Of a stretch of 64,000 nucleotides of DNA, positions 24,201-36,170 are shown in pieces. The position numbers and the translations under genes are program-made. The stretch comes from Aporrectodea caliginosa. Taxonomy: Eukaryota; Annelida; Clitellata; Crassiclitellata; Lumbricidae. The notes under the pieces were generated by a model that was not told where the DNA came from, searched no databases, and worked only from the letters and a program-made list of their open reading frames with translations. The stretch's first letter is position 1. The number at the start of each line of letters is the position of its first letter. The stretch spans positions 62,001-126,000 of the forward strand of contig JACEVL010000831.1 in NCBI GenBank assembly GCA_020284085.1, read 5' to 3'.

Positions 24201-24943
24201 TCTGTTCACAAAACTACTTTTAAGCATTTCAGTTCAACAACTAGTAGAAAGTCCTCATGAGTAGGACGACATCCATGCATAAATAATGTATAACACTTCA
24301 TTATCCAATGCAAACAATACTACCCTGATAACCCAGCAAAAGTCCTTAGTGATAATGAGTAAGGATCACAGCAACTATCAACAATGTGGGTCCCTAAGTG
24401 GAAGAGAAACCTCGTTATCTGATAAGGAATTATCTCCATACTAAAAACGCATCATCACAATTATTCATTCATCGATCACATACAATATGCATCCACAAAC
24501 CAAGTCAATTCTTAAGGATCAGCCAAAAGAGACAAAGTCAACCTAAATAAAAAGGAGCAGAATAAGCAAGCTGAACAGGACTGCAAAGACAGCAAGAACC
24601 CAGCAGACCAGAGAAAATGCAATCCAGTATCTTCCTCAAACAATAGACTAAAGGCCTCAAAGAGTTTTGTCATCTAAGTGAAATACAATGGCACTATATA
24701 AATAACAAACACACATAAACGCAGACGTATATATCATTAAGAATCTACCCTCTGGAACAGTATAGACCTATAAAGTCTCTAATTGTATGACAACCACACC
24801 GGATACAATTATACCAAAACCAATTAGAACAAGATTTATTTGGCATTTTATGGTTGTGCTTTATTATATACATAAATTCATAATCCAAACATCTCCTTAT
24901 AACTCTACCTACGAGTTGCTATGTAAAACATCTATATATCACA

Positions 24944-24982
<39 letters not shown>

Positions 24983-25602
24983 CAGTCATATCCTCTCAAA
25001 GGCACTGAATCTTTGCTTTCACAGCTAAGCTGGTTTGAGCTATTTTGCACACATATGCTACAGCAGAATTACTTTCATATTCAAGTCCTTGATGATATTG
25101 GTGATCGCAATTTTAATGACAATAATACAGAAGTCACCAATGTACTTTTACTAGCAAATAAAACTTATTATATATACATGTCAACAATCTGAGGATTTCT
25201 ATACAGTGTGCTTGTTCTTTCTTAAATGACTGCAGAATTCCGTCATCTGAAAATATGCATATAAGCTACCAATTTCCATACATTTGTCACGAACAGCAAG
25301 ACTTCTAATTACACAATTTGCACGACCAAAGCGAAACACATTGTGTAGTGCAACAAAAGCAATGGAAAATCATTGTTAACAATGCAAAAAACGTATCCTC
25401 TCATCCCTTTCAAATGAAAATGCACCAGACCAGATGGAACGAAAAGTACAGAGTTATCTGACGTGCAGTTCATAATTATGTACAAAGGATCTATCCACTT
25501 AACCTTTTCACTTGTAATTGTGACTTCAATAGCATGGTCAGTAGCAAGCTACGTCTAGGCTGGTGTACACTGTCAACCGTCAGCACAACTGCAAAGAGTT
25601 AG
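24201..25602. other. AT-rich DNA with a (CA)n run
   Basis: A clean CA dinucleotide run lies at about 24944-24978. Nothing else is recognisable. Confidence 0.55.
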
Positions 25603-25610
25603 GTAGAAAG

Positions 25611-26036
25611 TAGGGATGTTAAACGATAATCGGATTTCCGATTATCGGTTTCGAAAACGATTATCGGTTTTCATTATTGACAAAACAATTATCGAATTCT
25701 TCCTCTTATATATAAAACGGAGTCTTCCACAGCCAACGAGGTAATAGTAGAACCCCACAGCGACGTATTATTGCCTCTGATATATAAAGCAGTCTTCCAC
25801 AGCCAACGAGGTATTATTGCCTCAAGCGGAGTCTTCCACAGCCAACGAGATGACAGTAGAACCCCGTACTTGTGCGTACGTTACGGTACGTAGCGATTAT
25901 CGGTTTTCAGTAACTTGCATTATATGATAATATATTAAATTTTCTATGAAGGCCAATAAAAAACGATAATCGGTTTAAAATCGGATTTCTAAAACCGATA
26001 ATCGGTTTGTCAAAAAAACCGATATTAACAACCCTA
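25611..26036. mobile_element. hAT-like MITE with GATAATCGG repeats, TSD GTAGAAAG
   Basis: Exact duplications GTAGAAAG lie at 25603-25610 and 26037-26044. The ends are TAGGGATGTTAA and, reversed, TAGGGTTGTTAA. Both ends carry CGATAATCGG and CCGATTATCG units. Inside, GAGTCTTCCACAGCCAACGA occurs in a short direct repeat. A fragment of the same family lies at 1051-1207. Confidence 0.9.
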
Positions 26037-26044
26037 GTAGAAAG

Positions 26045-27419
26045 TACCTTTTTAACTTTTTAAACATAAATGCTTTTGGCTTCCTGGTTTATATGCTTTT
26101 AGCTTGCAGAAAGACTGAACATTGAACACATTAAAGGAAATCCGGCTGTAAACAAGTTGCAGAGGCTATCAGCAGAGCACGAGCTGCTGATTTAGGCAGA
26201 CCCACATTAGCAAAGTTCTACAACAGACCAGGACGGAAAGTACAAAGAGAGAGACGAGAAAAAGAGAAACAGCCACACGCCTGTTAACACTGTTGGAATG
26301 GCAAAAGTAGGCATATCTCCAGCCTCACTAACTCCTACACTCAATACAATACAAACAATACACCGCAACCGAACCGCCTCTAAAAAGCAAAGTCGGATAT
26401 AACACAGATGCCTACGGCCAAGACCTCATGACTGGACTTTGCCAGAAGCAGACACGAGCATGAGGAAAACTTTTATATTCAGTGTACCGTACACATAATA
26501 AAAAACTGGTTAGCTTCAACTAGCCAAAGATAGACTTTTGATTGTTTAAATGATTGCCTGTACTTTAACCATGATGTTTGTTCACCAGAGTGCTGTTTTG
26601 GCAGCTGGCTAAATAAAGAATATGTACTTACTTAGTAATGAATCCAAATGTAAACTTGCCGCAAAGTGGTCTATTCCGTAGCATAATGGGCCTGTAAATC
26701 AATGATTATGGTTCAAGTCTCAATTAAACAACCCTGGACAAGTTGTTCACATGTACAACTCTCTCTGGCCTCAGATTCTGAACTACTGACCTGGCACAAG
26801 TTTATTGTAATAAATAACGCAATATCTAACATATAGGCTATATAATAATTCGGCTTTTATAAGGTGAGCTCCGTATAACGCAAATAATGCAACCTGGTTA
26901 TAATACTGAAGTTGTTACTGTAGTAAAAAAATTAGCATTATAATGATGTTCTAGTTTTTTTTTTTTTTTTTTTTTTTTTAGTGCATAGCTAATCTAAGAC
27001 AAACACCTCTGTCTCAATATGCAAGGAAAGGTTTCAGGAGTAGATGTTTGTCAAGTGTCTAGCTGAGCACATATATATGCAGTAAACTTTCTATGTTTAC
27101 TAAAAACTAAAAGACAAGCCGAATGTATTCTACTCAGAAACTATTAAACCAGTTCATGGACACAGGAACTGTTGTCTATGGAGTCTGGAAAATAGTCTTT
27201 TTATCAGCTCAGAAAATTAACACAAGCTCAATGAAACAAATAAGAAAGTTTATATTAAAAACTCATATCATGTGACCTCATAAAGTGCAGCATTGTTATT
27301 ACATCAAGCACTAAATACGTCAATATTAAAAGACCGTATAAATATCAAAGACGTATTACATTCTACCAATCCAACCATACACTGAGGCAGACTTCTCTAC
27401 TGTAACCCCATAGGCTACT
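26045..27419. other. AT-rich DNA with a SINE relic and a poly-T run
   Basis: 26675-26770 has GGTTCAAGTCTC and CCCTGGACAAGTTGTTCAC, weakly like SINE family A. A T run of about 25 bases lies at 26955-26979. The stretch 26100-26620 ends in AATAAAG near a CTTA repeat and may be the end of an old retroposon, but I cannot name it. Confidence 0.4.
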
Positions 27420-28160
27420 CCTCCAATGCAACGGGCATAACTTCGCGCCCTCTGTTGCCTTCATTCCAGACGTGTAGACACCGATAATTCAATTACTGGT
27501 AGCATGAACAAAAGACCTACCAGACGACCGCATAGACTACAACACTGGCCGAAGCACACGCCGCCGCGTGCAACAACAACGCCGGTCGCAGGAGGGCCTC
27601 AAGCGCCTCGCGGCCGACACGAAAGAAAAGAAGATGACGAAGACACACCGCTCGCCAAGAAAGTAGCGTTCACGCAATTCGTCTGCGCCGATCGGCACCA
27701 GCTGTAATAATGATCTAATGCAGTTTCCGAGGCAACGACACTCCTGATGCGAATTATATCCGCCACGAGACCTTACGTCGGCGCCAGCCTCGCCCGCATA
27801 AACGCCGACCAACGCCGGCGGCAGCGGCGTTAGGCCTGAGTGGCGCAACCTGTGGGTCGCCGACGACGCTACGGCGCGCGCGCACAGAAGATGCGGCTAA
27901 GAATCGCATTCGACTGACAGCCGTCTGTCGCTCCGTTTTCCTCCTGCACATCAACTGAACCAGTGACTCGCCAACCGAATGACACAACAACGTCCATGTA
28001 ACATCACGCCAATGATCCTATGAATTGTGATGATGGTGTGTACACAAATCACGCCCAGCGAAAACAGTTCCGAAATATAACGCGATTGGTTAATGTGACT
28101 ACGTGGCGGAAATTTTAGAAAAGTAACTGCTTTGCCATCATCATTTTGCCTGCAATTCGT
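27420..28160. promoter_or_regulatory. CpG-rich block, candidate promoter or first exon
   Basis: The block is visibly rich in CG dinucleotides (GCCGCCGCG, CGCGGCCGAC, GCGCGCGC) between AT-rich flanks. Open frames occur on both strands (27504-27707 +, 27537-27848 -, 27754-27990 -, 27951-28271 -) but none is recognisable. In animal genomes such islands often mark gene starts. No adjoining exons were found here, so this stays a candidate. Confidence 0.35.
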
Positions 28161-29124
28161 TCGTAAACGTGCATGGTCATTGGTTTTCTTAAGTAACAGT
28201 GCATAAGAGCAGACTGCTTTAGCTTCTTTTTTCCGCTTTGCAAAATATTGTTGCCCATCAAATTTCGCCATCGAGGCAAGTTAGGCAACACGATACTTTA
28301 AAATGCAGGTCACTATGTAGTGCCAAAGTTGCCAGAGTGGGAATCCTTTTCACCTAGGAACCGATCTGGCACGACACCACCAAAGAAGCCGCCGTCCCCA
28401 TTGCCGCATCGGGTTTCAATGCCAACTTCCGTCAAGTATTGAACGCCCACAGCAGTTACGAAGAAGCAAGATATATCGGATTATCAGTCAAATATGCCAG
28501 GATTAACTTACTAAATTAAAATACCAGAAACATTGCAAATGTTTCTTTCGTGCTTGACTAAAAAATGCATGAGAAACAGTCAAGACGATCTAATTAAAAT
28601 ATGAGACTATCGCAATTTCATGATATTCAGTGCAATTATCAATTATCTTCAATAGTTTTTGTAGTATGAAACATTCATTCAACCCTAACCTACAACACAT
28701 GCCGGAATATAAATACTTATAGATAACCAAATTAAATTATCAAAACATAACATAACAGCATTCAGGACTAAAAACCATTTTCTTTTGGGCCATTGGCTTG
28801 GGAAGTTTCTGTTTAATTGGAGCTACTTAACTCCACAATTAAGATAAATTTGTAATAACACTGAGTTTTAATAAATTATAGGCTAGTTACACTAAGAGCA
28901 AATTACTGTATGTACAATCACAATTACAGACCAGACAATGCACATGAACCTGGAAAGAGGTCGAATTACCTCGTTCCCTGGCTTGGTTATCCGTTTATTT
29001 CCGCAGAAATCTAACAATTTATTACTGTGCCATGGTTATGGTTGAAAGCGGTCCAAACCGTCGTCCAAGTATCACAGAGACTCATCCATTGAATCAATTT
29101 CACCTATCGGCTGATCAGCTCTGA
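28161..29124. other. No feature seen
   Basis: AT-rich DNA without recognisable content. Confidence 0.5.
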
Positions 29125-29132
29125 CCAGCAAC

Positions 29133-30140
29133 TAGACCATTACGGACCCCAATAAGTCGACCCCAGTCGACTTGGGCATCCCAAGTCGAGTCGAGTCGTT
29201 TCTGCCTAGCGCAACTGACCCCCGAGTCGAATTTGTCCAGAAAAGTGACCTCAAGTTGTTTTCTCCACAAGTCGACTTAAACCGACTTGAGACACAAATA
29301 AATCGAAATTTATCATATCACACTAATGATCGTGAGGTCACGGCAGCATTTAAAGCAGTTTTGTAGTGCTTTTGCAAAAATTAATGAAGCATGTTCTAAC
29401 TTCTACGGTCTATACCGCGTAGCCTACTTATAAGCTGCGGTTTAATTTTGTATTATCGACGCCGGTTGCGGCGGTTGTGCTAAACAGTTACTTGTTTTGT
29501 TTAGGCCTATAGGTGTCGATTTATCTATATCATTTGTTATTCTATGTTAAAACGTCACACGTACGTTTCATAAAAATGGCGAATCGAAATGTTGACAAAA
29601 ATGTTAGCACGTCTACCTTATCAAGAGCTGAACGCGCGCAAATCAAGAACTTTTAGGCAGTAGGATGGTACGCATGCATTGCTATTTGATACGTTAGGGG
29701 TTAGTGTCCAAATAATTATGACAACAGAATTAAAATGTATCATTAAAACAAGCCATTCAGTGCAACCAGTCCGCGGTCCGCCACAGATTCTTCTGCTAAC
29801 CCATTAGAGCATTACAAAACTGTTCAAGCACAAAAACACACTGCTTAAAATAGGCCTAATAAACTTTGACCAATTTTATTCATCAGGTGTTGAGGTCTCA
29901 TTACTAACTAGTATATGAAATTAATGCTTGCCAGGCAAATTGGCATGACATTTTTGTATTATTAGCCATACTTAATCGTTATTACCATGTCAGAAGTCGA
30001 CTTTAAGTCGGAAGTTAGTTGTTTTTCTGCCAAGTCGGATCAAGTCGTTTTGGCTCCAAGTTGTCGACTTCAAGTCGACCTCAAGTCACTTTAGGGTCAA
30101 GTGGGGTCAGATTGGCTGACCAAAGTGACTCCCAGGTCTA
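29133..30140. mobile_element. hAT-like element with AAGTCGAC repeats, TSD CCAGCAAC
   Basis: Exact duplications CCAGCAAC lie at 29125-29132 and 30141-30148. The ends are TAGACC and, reversed, TAGACC. Subterminal regions carry many AAGTCGAC and AGTCGAGTCG units. A caution: CATTACGGA occurs just inside the left end and just outside the right end, so the left boundary may have been rearranged. No transposase frame is seen. Confidence 0.78.
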
Positions 30141-30148
30141 CCAGCAAC

Positions 30149-31332
30149 AGTCATTACGGACGAGAGATAAGCCGTTGAAATCACTGAAGCACAACTGCAA
30201 ACCACGCAGTGTGAAATTGCATTCCACTGCGTTTGCCTGCATGCCAACTGCGATGACCATAGTGCATAGATTTCGAGGATCCGCTGGCCAACGAGTGACT
30301 GGCAAAATGATGGATTTATCTGCGAATTATGAGTGGAAATGACAAACGCCGGCAGCGCGCTCAGATGCCCATCACAAGGGACTTCGAAACCGATTTGGAA
30401 ACCTACTTTTCATAACCAGAAAAAATTACCTCTTAGCATCATCTAAAATGTTATCTTAATATTATATCATCTAATATCATCTAAAACTATCTCCTGTAAC
30501 AAACTCAGAAATTCGTATAACGTTTTGTAAAGCTGAAACTCTATGATATAATAATTTGCAATGCTCTCTGCCCAGCCAAAGGTTTAAGTAAAAATAATAA
30601 AGTGCCAACTAAACAACCCTTCCTTCTTTCTTTCTTATCAAGCTCTTCTTCTTCTTCTTCCTCTCCTCTTCTTCTTGTGCTGCCTTGATAACTCCATAGC
30701 CTGTTAAAACTGCTATCTCAGGAAAAACTAGTATGAATATCCAATATCACCAAATCAGAAAGTCTATGACCAGTTGGATTAAATGTACCTGGTATAAATG
30801 CTATCAAAGGTTGGTGAGGTGTAATATACTGTAATATGCATGATGCAAAAATAAGCAACACAACAAAGCTGTTAACAATATCACATCAAATTCGTCTCCC
30901 AGATATGCTGGTTATTCAGTGCAGCATATATGCACACACGCACGTACGTTTCTAGACATTTTGGCGCTCTTATGAACCTCAGAAGCATTGCATAACAATC
31001 CTTGGCAGCACAGAATCAAAGAAGAAATAATCAAACACACATGATACACTTTCAAAGCCTTTGCATATGGCTGCATTTTACACCAGATTATCATGCAGTG
31101 ATAGCGCTTATCCAGAGTTTCTTCTGCTAATCTCCAGGGCTTCTGAAGTAACATGCTTGACTACATGACTTTACATTGGCAACCTTTCTTGGTCAGTTTG
31201 CTATTGAAAGGAATTGCTCAATGTAAATGTGTTATCTTACATGTTTCTCTGGCAGAGATCAAGTTTCAAACTCAAGCAGCTCCAAATCCAGCTAAAAAGT
31301 AAAAACGCTACTGTCAGAAAAAAATGAACAGA
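30149..31332. other. AT-rich DNA with a CTT-rich tract
   Basis: A pyrimidine run of CTT units lies at about 30622-30680. Nothing else is recognised. Confidence 0.5.
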
Positions 31333-31395
31333 GTCTAGCGACTACCATTCTGGACTGCCAGTTCAGATGTAGAGGGTTCAAATCTTCATCAAGAC
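31333..31395 (+). mobile_element. SINE family B head fragment, plus orientation
   Basis: CTGGACTGCCAGTTCAGATG followed by AGAGGGTTCAAATC resembles the tRNA-like head of the plus-strand copy at 35946. It abuts a full copy in the opposite direction. Confidence 0.6.
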
Positions 31396-31407
31396 AGACA
31401 GACTTTT

Positions 31408-31657
31408 GTTCCATGGGTGTGAAAAGTTAGCGACTTCATTCTTTGCTTAGCCTCGGCATATGAAGGTAGGTAGCCACCCCTCTCCATTGCTGTCTCATCT
31501 TCCCATGACAGTGTACAGCCAGTGTACTCATTATAGCTGAGTTGGCTAGGGGGTACAGGTGGAACAGAAATCTCAACCAAATCTCTGCCCTGGTGGGGAT
31601 TTGAACCCTCAACCTCTAGAATGACAGTCCAGTAGGCTAACCACTACACTGGTTAGT
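31408..31657 (-). mobile_element. SINE family B copy
   Basis: It shares AGTTAGCGACTTCATTCTTT, TATAGCTGAGTTGGCTAGGG, CTGCCCTGGTGGGGATTTGA and CAGTCCAGTAGGCTAACCAC with the other family B copies, in the same order. It reads on the minus strand. Confidence 0.87.
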
Positions 31658-33683
31658 GCAAACAGTTCCATAAATCTCAAGCCAGTGAGCCCTTCCTTAT
31701 GTACTAACACATGCACAAGCCAATCTCCCTCTAACAATGGACTCACCCGGTCAGGGCATGCTCTCCACCCTCACAAGCAATGGACCAGACTGGGCAACCG
31801 ATTCTCAGCAGGCGTTGGGAAACCTGACCTCCACTGCCTCCCAAGTGCATTTTACAAGATCACGATAGATGCGGGTTAGCCGGACCACAAAATGAACAGG
31901 ATTCCCTTCACCTCAGCCACAGACGGAACACATTCGGAACACCAACACTACTGGACAAACCAACAGAAATGACAAGCTCTGGCAAATGTCACCCTTTCCC
32001 AAGGCTGAGTCATACTATAGGGTGCACTGCGGGCTACTCCAAAGTCCCTCAGCAAACTCGTTTCTTCCCAGGACTGGTCTTTCTCTTTCCCCTCCCCCCA
32101 CTCAAAAAACCCTAAAGTTCCGAGCTAATTAAATTAAGATCAGATTCTGCCCTGATTCACAAAAGACAGTAAGGAGCCTGGTAAACAAAACCATCTGTTC
32201 CCACTGAACAGCCTCAGGCTGATCAATTTTTTAGCACGAAAAATCTGAGAAGTCTCTATTCAGATCCTTTCTCTGTATTTTTCCACTTTGCATTCTCTCT
32301 GCTCTGCTGTACATCTTGAATATAAAAGCACGATCAGTTACTCAACGGGTCAGTCTTTCACTGCAGTCTGTGGGTCGTTTAGTGGACCAGTCGGTCTCTC
32401 GGTCAATGGGTCACTCAGTCTGGACATCAGCCATTAGTCTGCGGGTCAGTCATTCAATCCGCCAGATTAAAAATTGTAGAATACAGTTTTAGTTTCATAC
32501 AGTTTTAACTTCATAACTCCGCCACTGCTCCTACTCTCTCGCAGTGCCAGTCCCAATCCTGGATGAGGACGAGGGCGATGCTAATGATCTTTGTAATCAC
32601 ACAGTGTCGTTAACCTGAAACTACTACTTTAGCTTCATAGTCCCTCTGTTAAATCCAGTCATTCATCAACCCAATCATCCATTCAATAACATATTCATTC
32701 GTTCGTCAGCCATTTCTTTAAGTGCCTCTGTTCTCTTACCAGTCAATAAGTCATTAAGTCAGCTGTCAATCACTAACTGATTCTTTCAGCCAGTCCACCA
32801 ATCAAGGGCCATCAATAAGAGTAAATGCAGCCGCATAAGTCTAATGGTAACTGACATCTGAATATCATCTTCAAGCTCATCTCACAGGCTCTCCTCCTCA
32901 CCGTCCAAAATTATGTGTGAGTTCATTCAGAATGTTTACCAGTTCCTAATTAAATACTGCTCGAACCACTGGCAAAGGCCACCACCGGAAGGCTCCCTCA
33001 CACATGTAAACCCAACCAACAAAGAAGTCCTACATCTTCCTAATTGTAAAGCTGAATTTCTACCACCAACAGCCCAGTAACAAATGCTCACTTCAGCTCG
33101 TAATGTTTCTTCATCCATTCAAAGACACAAAAAGGACGACCATAACAGAAAGCACAAGATGATGATGATGACAACAACATCCTAATCTAATATAACTGAC
33201 AATTTGGAAACTTCAATAGTTCTATTATCACAATACGCAAGGCAGCATGTGGCGTTGAGAAATTTAAGAGATTTACCTTACTGTCAAAAATAAAACTGCA
33301 ATCTCAAACAGCAATGGATGACTGACGATGATAGCGACTAAAAAATGATGACACTGTTGAAAGGATGAGGGCTCCATCTGTCCAATGGCATAAGGATCCA
33401 CCAAAGTGGGAGCAAAGGTCAAAGGAAATGATGGGCTATTCATCTAATACTGGTCAGTGATCAATGACTTCGATCACGATCGACTTATTCAATACAAGAG
33501 AGAACGATCATTCATCAGGGACCATTTGAAGCGATCAGCAAGAAAAATCACATAATTCAACAAAACAGTCGACTGCGAAAGAAAACATAAAATAATAAAT
33601 TACATAAAATATAAACATGGATACATATGAAGGGTAATTAGTTCAGTTAACTGTAATTCTCCTAACAGATAGATAGGCCTATG
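31658..33683. other. No recognised gene
   Basis: A degenerate GGTCAGTC-type short repeat lies at about 32340-32470, and CATTCA/CAGTCA units at 32650-32800. Otherwise AT-rich non-coding DNA. Confidence 0.5.
32515..32630 (+). repeat. Short dispersed repeat, copy 2 of 3
   Basis: It reads CAGTGCCAGTCCCAATCCTG, then GAGGACGAGGGCGATGCTAA and a CACACAGTGTCGTTAA-like end. It matches 49390-49510 in the same strand and 6832-6905 reversed. Confidence 0.7.
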
Positions 33684-33892
33684 ATGGTGGTTGGCCAATG
33701 GCCAGTCCTATCCTTCGCTGCCTAATCTTCCCACTGACAGTGTTCAGTCAGTGTACTTATTAAATCTAAGTTGGCTAGGGCGCAGATGAAGCCAAAACCT
33801 TAAAACTAATAATTTCTGCCCCAGTCGGGATTTGATTTCACCTTACAATAGACAGACAGTCCAGCACACTAACGACCACTACTGTGCATACT
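33684..33892 (-). mobile_element. SINE family B, diverged copy
   Basis: TTGGCTAGGGC, CTGCCCCAGTCGGGATTTGA and CAGTCCAGCACACTAACGAC keep the family B order. The B box is mutated and the copy is older than that at 22256. Confidence 0.8.
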
Positions 33893-34579
33893 CCATGGAG
33901 TCAGTTACTACTGAATTAGAGACTGATTTAACAACTTAGTCGATTACGTCAAATGCATATAAAGTTATCAACTGACTAAGTCACTCCGACTTGTCACTTA
34001 CCGGCTTGACATTGACTTCCATAATTATAGGTAATCCAGTATGTTTAGTAGGCTAATTATACCTAACAACGTAATGCACTTTACCGTTACTATATTGACA
34101 GACCAATGACTGTGAAATATTAATGTGAATTTATGAAAGAATGTGACAGATGCATACAGGTGTTTACAAAAAGAAAACACACAATGAAGTCCAAGGCTGA
34201 ACTGCAGTGCTTGTTCAGCCTGCAATTCATTCAGTACAATTAATTCAGTGGTTCCCAAATCCCAACCTTTTTCAGAGCAAGGTACTCTTACTAAAAATTA
34301 ATCATTCAGCAAACAGCACCTGGCCTTAATTTAATTTATTTTCCTTCCAGTTCTTTATCTAAATGATGGGCAAAGTTCCTTGCATTCAACCACAGTGCTG
34401 TGACTATTTCTACACTACTTTAAGTCTTAAAAATAGTAATAGGCCTATGTCAGCCGCATATTCAGTATCTTTTAACATTTTTACTCTGTCAACCGATTCT
34501 AACCTCTGACTCTAGATTTGAACCTCTTACTCTCAGCTTGAACCTTGACTCCATCAACACTCGGCTCACTGCACAGCAT
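33893..34579. other. No feature seen
   Basis: AT-rich DNA. The antisense frame at 34025-34258 is not recognisable. Confidence 0.5.
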
Positions 34580-34830
34580 CATCATCATCATCATCACCTC
34601 TTCCTATTCCAAAACCATCAATTTGGCAGTGATGGGTGAGAATTTAATCAACTCTATTCTTTTCTGTCATTCGTCAAATCAACTGCCTTTCTGTGTTTAG
34701 TCCCTGCATTGTCAAGTCTTTGTTTATATAGTCTATTCAGCAGTCATGGTCTTCCATTGTTTCTCTTTCCTTTGAATCTTCCATGCAGTGCTTTGTGTGA
34801 GATTTGCCATCACAGATGGTTGGTGCCTTA
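34580..34830 (-). pseudogene. LINE 3' fragment, degenerate
   Basis: A (CAT)n run is followed by the diverged counterpart of 5446-5650: CAGTGATGGGTGAGAATTTA, TGTCATTCGTCAAATC, CATGGTCTTCCATTGTTTCT, TTTGAATCTTCCATG. The reading frame is broken by stops. Confidence 0.65.
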
Positions 34831-34832
34831 TT

Positions 34833-34893
34833 CCTTTAACAGCGAGCTGCATTGGTTTTCCAGTCACTTTTAGTACACACTTGTCGTTAAAGG
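34833..34893. repeat. 61 bp palindromic repeat, related to 4273-4342
   Basis: It runs from CCTTTAAC to GTTAAAGG. Its reverse complement shares ACTAAAAGTGACTGG and AACCAATGCAGCTC with 4273-4342. It follows the LINE fragment closely. Confidence 0.65.
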
Positions 34894-35945
34894 GTTAACT
34901 GCACTGGGCAAACAACAGATCGGATCTGGTAGCTGGTTCTGGATGAAATCCAACCAGACAATGCAGCTCAAATGACCCTAGATGCTGCCTATGACTGCAG
35001 GGTTAGTCTACATTCCAACCTTCAGTCCTGATCATTTCCAGAAGGACCTTAACCATAACCAGAACACATGCCCTGGAGCCAATGCCGCTAGCTTGAAAAC
35101 CAGTCATGTTAACATCTTTTCATCTATCACATCACTCAGCTGATCTGCTCTCAATTAGCACAGACCCCTGAAATATATTATACTGAACGTCTTCTTTGTG
35201 GATATATATATATATATATATTCTTGTGGACAAATGTATATATATATAAACATATGTGCCTATTTGCCATGTCCGCTACCTCATTAGCTTCATCTTCCCA
35301 GCTAAAAGTACAATTTTTTCTTAACCACATCGCTCAGCTCTGTACAATCGCGATTTCAACGTAGGTCTGTGGATTTACAGGCCATTTCTATTACTTGTTT
35401 CCAAGGCAACGCCAACCGCAGGTGGATTAAGTCCACTTAGTCCAGCACGCAAGTGGCCTCAGGCCATCCATATCCGGTCGGGTCACTTAAGCCGGCAAAA
35501 CCCGTCTGGCCTTCTGTCAACAACCTTCCTCTAAGGAGATCAGTGCCTTCGGGCTATTTCTCCGAGGGATTTTCCAATGGAAATTTCCATCATGACGCAG
35601 TGCATGGTGGGAGAGCTGGGGCGTTTACAATGGCTTTACAATTTGACCAGACAAGCCCAATTCAATTCAGCAGCGTTTCCATGATTCAAATATAGCAACA
35701 ATACTCCATCTAGAAACGAGGTCTCTTTCTGAAAGTTACGCATATAAAACATTTAGCAAAATATTCTGAGCAACAGCTGTAAGTCGGAAACTCTTAACAA
35801 ATGCAACAGTGTGCTCAACAATAACAGAAATATGAACTGGTGAAGCTTTTGTGAAAAATAATTAGGCCTGTGCGAGACTTCTGTGCAAAGTTCCGAGGGG
35901 CATGACATGAGTAAGTAAATCAGTCAGTCACCAAATGAACAAGCG
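34894..35945. other. AT-rich DNA with a (TA)n run
   Basis: A TA dinucleotide run lies at about 35201-35222, with another near 35238. The frame at 35453-35695 (+) has no recognised domain. Confidence 0.5.
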
Positions 35946-36170
35946 TTGCACAGTAGACCATTGGTTGGTATGCTGGACTGTCAGTCATTAAGTTGGGGTT
36001 CAAATCCCCCACCAGAGCAGAAACTTGTTCTGTGATTTTCTCCCCTTGCACCTCCATTGCCGTACACTGTTAATGGGAAGAACAGTTGGCGAGTAAGAGG
36101 ACTGGCCACCCACCCTCACATGCCACAGCTAAGCAACATCAAGTTGCCAACACTTCATACCCATGGTGCC
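35946..36170 (+). mobile_element. SINE family B, plus orientation
   Basis: The head has GGTATGCTGGACTGTCAGTC and B box GGGGTTCAAATCCC. The body ends GCCAACACTTCATACCCATG, the reverse complement of the left end of the minus-strand copies. Confidence 0.87.
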
